From Patescibacteria group bacterium UBA1449 (GTDB lineage Bacteria; Patescibacteriota; Microgenomatia; UBA1400; UBA1449), in NCBI GenBank assembly GCA_002335355.1, contig DCTD01000088.1:1015-6674 (forward strand): 5,660 nt of DNA. The letters are read 5' to 3'. This document shows positions 4,641-5,660 of the stretch, one piece after another (the first letter of the stretch is position 1; every line of letters starts with the position of its first letter). The notes under the pieces were generated by a model. It worked only from the letters and a program-made list of their open reading frames with translations, was not told where the DNA came from and did not search any database. Position numbers and translations under genes: made by a program.

Positions 4641-4850
4641 TTACCGCTTTTTCTTCATGAAGTGCCGTTTCATTAAGTCATCCATTACCGTACCATAGAA
4701 AAAACCGATTGCTGGACCAATAATAATACCAGCAAGTACATTACTGAGTGCAAATCCCAACACGAACCCGATACCAGCACCTAAAGCAATACCAGCCCCA
4801 ATATAACTGCCAGGATGATAAATGGGTAGTTTAGTATTTTGTTTTGGCAT
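4641..4850 (-). CDS. Small glycine-zipper membrane protein
   Basis: This 69-residue protein is almost entirely two membrane helices (about 16-35 and 38-55) with a basic C-terminal tail (KRHFMKKKR). The glycines fall in two exact GxxxGxxxGxxxG registers, G20-G24-G28-G32 and G41-G45-G49-G53, with G14 and G18 in front. Such zippers let helices pack tightly and often drive oligomerisation. By the positive-inside rule the Lys/Arg-rich tail is probably cytoplasmic, with both ends inside as a hairpin. The ATG at 4850 is preferred over an in-frame TTG at 4868, because the -10 box of a strong promoter (4859-4864) overlaps that TTG-initiated stretch and the predicted transcript would begin after the TTG. 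The mRNA is probably leaderless. Function unknown; a small oligomeric membrane protein is the cautious description. Confidence 0.82.
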   Translation of the reverse strand: MPKQNTKLPIYHPGSYIGAGIALGAGIGFVLGFALSNVLAGIIIGPAIGFFYGTVMDDLMKRHFMKKKR

Positions 4851-4858
4851 ATAGAAAA

Positions 4859-4887
4859 AGTATAGCAATCATTTTATAACATTTCAA
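4859..4887 (-). promoter_or_regulatory. Strong promoter of the glycine-zipper gene (TTGAAA-17-TGC-TATACT), leaderless
   Basis: On the minus strand TTGAAA (4882-4887; 5 of 6) is followed by exactly 17 bases and then TATACT (4859-4864; 5 of 6), preceded by TGC as an extended -10. This is the best promoter match in the window. The -10 ends 8 bases before the ATG at 4850, so transcription should start at or within about 2 bases of the start codon. Confidence 0.7.
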
Positions 4888-4901
4888 AGCATATAAGCTA
4901 T

Positions 4902-4911
4902 GTAACGTTAC
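4902..4911. repeat. Perfect palindrome GTAACGTTAC, copy 2
   Basis: This is the second exact copy of the palindrome at 82-91. It lies in the 84-base gap between the small soluble protein gene and the glycine-zipper gene, 14 bases upstream of the -35 box and centred near -54 relative to the predicted start. That is a suitable place for an activator site or upstream operator. It also lies 23 bases downstream of the previous gene's stop. Confidence 0.45.
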
Positions 4912-4934
4912 GTAATCAGATAATTAGTTTTGCA

Positions 4935-5273
4935 TCAATCATTGGCTTTATTAGTATCTACTAATGTAGATAAAATATCACGGTTAATAAATTTGTAGGC
5001 TAAGGTTGGGTCTGGTAAGTAATCCTTATCTTGGTAGATAAAGGCTAGTTGTTTATCTTCAAAGATTTTAAAAAAATCTTCCCAGCTTACTGGTTTTGAT
5101 TCCTGCGTTTCTGCCAGTAATACTTCATCAGTATCTCCCGGAAAGTCAATACGGATACCAATTGGTTCACTCCCAGCTTCAGGACTATCAATAACAGCAG
5201 GTTGCCCCTGATGTTTTTCTACCCAGTCACGTATTTCAGCGTGGTTAATAGTAATCTTTGTCTTTTTGTCCAT
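4935..5273 (-). CDS. Small soluble protein of the family often mislabelled '1,4-alpha-glucan branching enzyme'
   Basis: This 112-residue acidic protein has no signal or membrane segment. It carries a recognisable pattern: NHAEIRDWVEKHQGQPAVI (10-28), IGIRIDFPG (38-46) and SWEDFFKIFEDKQLAFIYQD (63-82), then YKFINRD (93-99). This resembles a widespread family of about 80-100 residues with the core 'HDEIRxWxExxxGxPAxV ... LRIDFPG ... ISWDEFFExFExxxLAFLYQD'. The family is frequently labelled 1,4-alpha-glucan branching enzyme in databases, but it is far too short for that enzyme (about 600-700 residues) and has none of its catalytic motifs. The true function is unknown. The ATG at 5273 is preferred over a TTG two codons upstream. 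It starts 9 bases after the stop of the upstream gene, with no Shine-Dalgarno, so it is probably co-transcribed and translationally coupled. The stop is TGA. The family match is from memory. Confidence 0.8.
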   Translation of the reverse strand: MDKKTKITINHAEIRDWVEKHQGQPAVIDSPEAGSEPIGIRIDFPGDTDEVLLAETQESKPVSWEDFFKIFEDKQLAFIYQDKDYLPDPTLAYKFINRDILSTLVDTNKAND

Positions 5274-5282
5274 AAACAATTG

Positions 5283-5660
5283 CTATCGGCGGCGGCGGAT
5301 CTCTTCGGCTTTATCAATATCATCCGCCATATTTAAAGGTTTTGGTGTTTCTTGACTCGGGTCTTCATCCAAAGCAAAGCCCATATCCTGAGCGTTTTTT
5401 AAGGTATCATCATCAGAAGCTGGATCAGGCATATCTCCACTGACCGACTGTTCACCTTCAATATCCGGTGGTGTTGCCTCTCCTAACGTATCATTTCCAG
5501 TTCCGTTAACGAGTGGTTTATCAGGTAAAGGTGATTCTAGAATCTCATCTTTATCACGTAAAACATTATTAACTAAGGTATCTTGTTCATCTTCCGCTCC
5601 CACGTTTTCGCCAGGATCAGAGGTTAAGGCTTGAGACCGTTGGTAGTTCTGATCCGAAAA
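5283..5660 (-). CDS. Partial gene: C-terminal 125 residues of an acidic, probably disordered protein
   Basis: The frame is open from the right edge to a TAG at 5283-5285, so the true start lies outside the window. A GTG at 5603 could be taken for a start, but it has no Shine-Dalgarno and the 19 codons before it are open and of the same composition (FSDQNYQRSQALTSDPGENV). The visible chain is dominated by Asp, Glu, Pro, Gly, Ser, Thr and Asn, with few hydrophobic residues, and looks intrinsically disordered. It ends in a charged helix-like segment, DDIDKAEEIRRRR, closing with four arginines. No domain is recognisable. It lies 9 bases upstream of the small soluble protein gene and very probably shares its transcript. 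The acidic body with a basic tail could bind a partner; no function can be assigned. Confidence 0.75.
   Translation of the reverse strand, partial: FSDQNYQRSQALTSDPGENVGAEDEQDTLVNNVLRDKDEILESPLPDKPLVNGTGNDTLGEATPPDIEGEQSVSGDMPDPASDDDTLKNAQDMGFALDEDPSQETPKPLNMADDIDKAEEIRRRR

Noticed and set aside
1..5660. Alternative genetic code with UGA as glycine
   Set aside because: TGA terminates the exported-protein and small soluble protein genes at sensible lengths, no confident gene has an internal TGA, and glycine is encoded throughout by GGN.
1..5660. CRISPR array, insertion sequence, prophage, toxin-antitoxin or defence island
   Set aside because: No regularly spaced repeats, transposase or integrase motifs, terminal inverted repeats with target duplications, or paired toxin/antitoxin signatures are visible. 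The only nuclease looks like a repair enzyme.

Overview
The window looks like chromosomal sequence from a small-genome, moderately AT-rich bacterium, most likely a Candidate Phyla Radiation (Patescibacteria) lineage such as Saccharibacteria. The lineage is an inference from gene style: compact genes, many small membrane proteins without pathways, Shine-Dalgarno sequences mostly absent, and DUF378, DUF4112 and PspC proteins side by side. No marker gene fixes it. TGA ends two genes here and never occurs inside the recognisable ones, which argues for the standard code rather than the UGA=Gly code of Gracilibacteria/Absconditabacteria.

Layout. Positions 1-161 (-) hold the start of a secreted or membrane-anchored protein that runs off the left edge. 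Positions 162-491 are AT-rich and mostly non-coding, with an inverted repeat and a strong but apparently orphan Shine-Dalgarno. Then come a DUF378 two-helix membrane protein (492-701, +) and, convergent with a 4-base gap, a nuclease fusing a DnaQ-type DEDDh exonuclease to the N-terminal half of UvrC (706-2127, -). Next are a DUF4112 protein (2209-2556, -) and an anchored six-cysteine exported protein (2673-3230, -). Diverging from the latter is a PspC/LiaF-like membrane protein (3380-3877, +), convergent with a tail-anchored orphan (3889-4533, -). The right end has a double glycine-zipper protein (4641-4850, -), a small soluble protein of the family often mislabelled '1,4-alpha-glucan branching enzyme' (4935-5273, -), and an acidic, apparently disordered protein open at the right edge (5283-5660, -).

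How they fit together. Apart from the nuclease and the two rightmost soluble proteins, every gene encodes a small envelope protein, so the window reads as an envelope or stress accessory neighbourhood rather than one pathway. Only the last two genes form a clear operon (9-base gap). Two promoters, before the glycine-zipper and DUF4112 genes, place the predicted transcription start within a few bases of ATG, suggesting leaderless mRNAs. A 10-bp palindrome, GTAACGTTAC, occurs twice, with two partial copies.

No RNA gene, CRISPR array, insertion sequence, prophage or defence system was found, and I do not see a convincing new multi-gene system. The most notable points are the exonuclease/UvrC-half fusion with its four-cysteine cluster, the regular double glycine zipper, the repeated palindrome, and the tail-anchored orphan with a possible antisense transcription arrangement.
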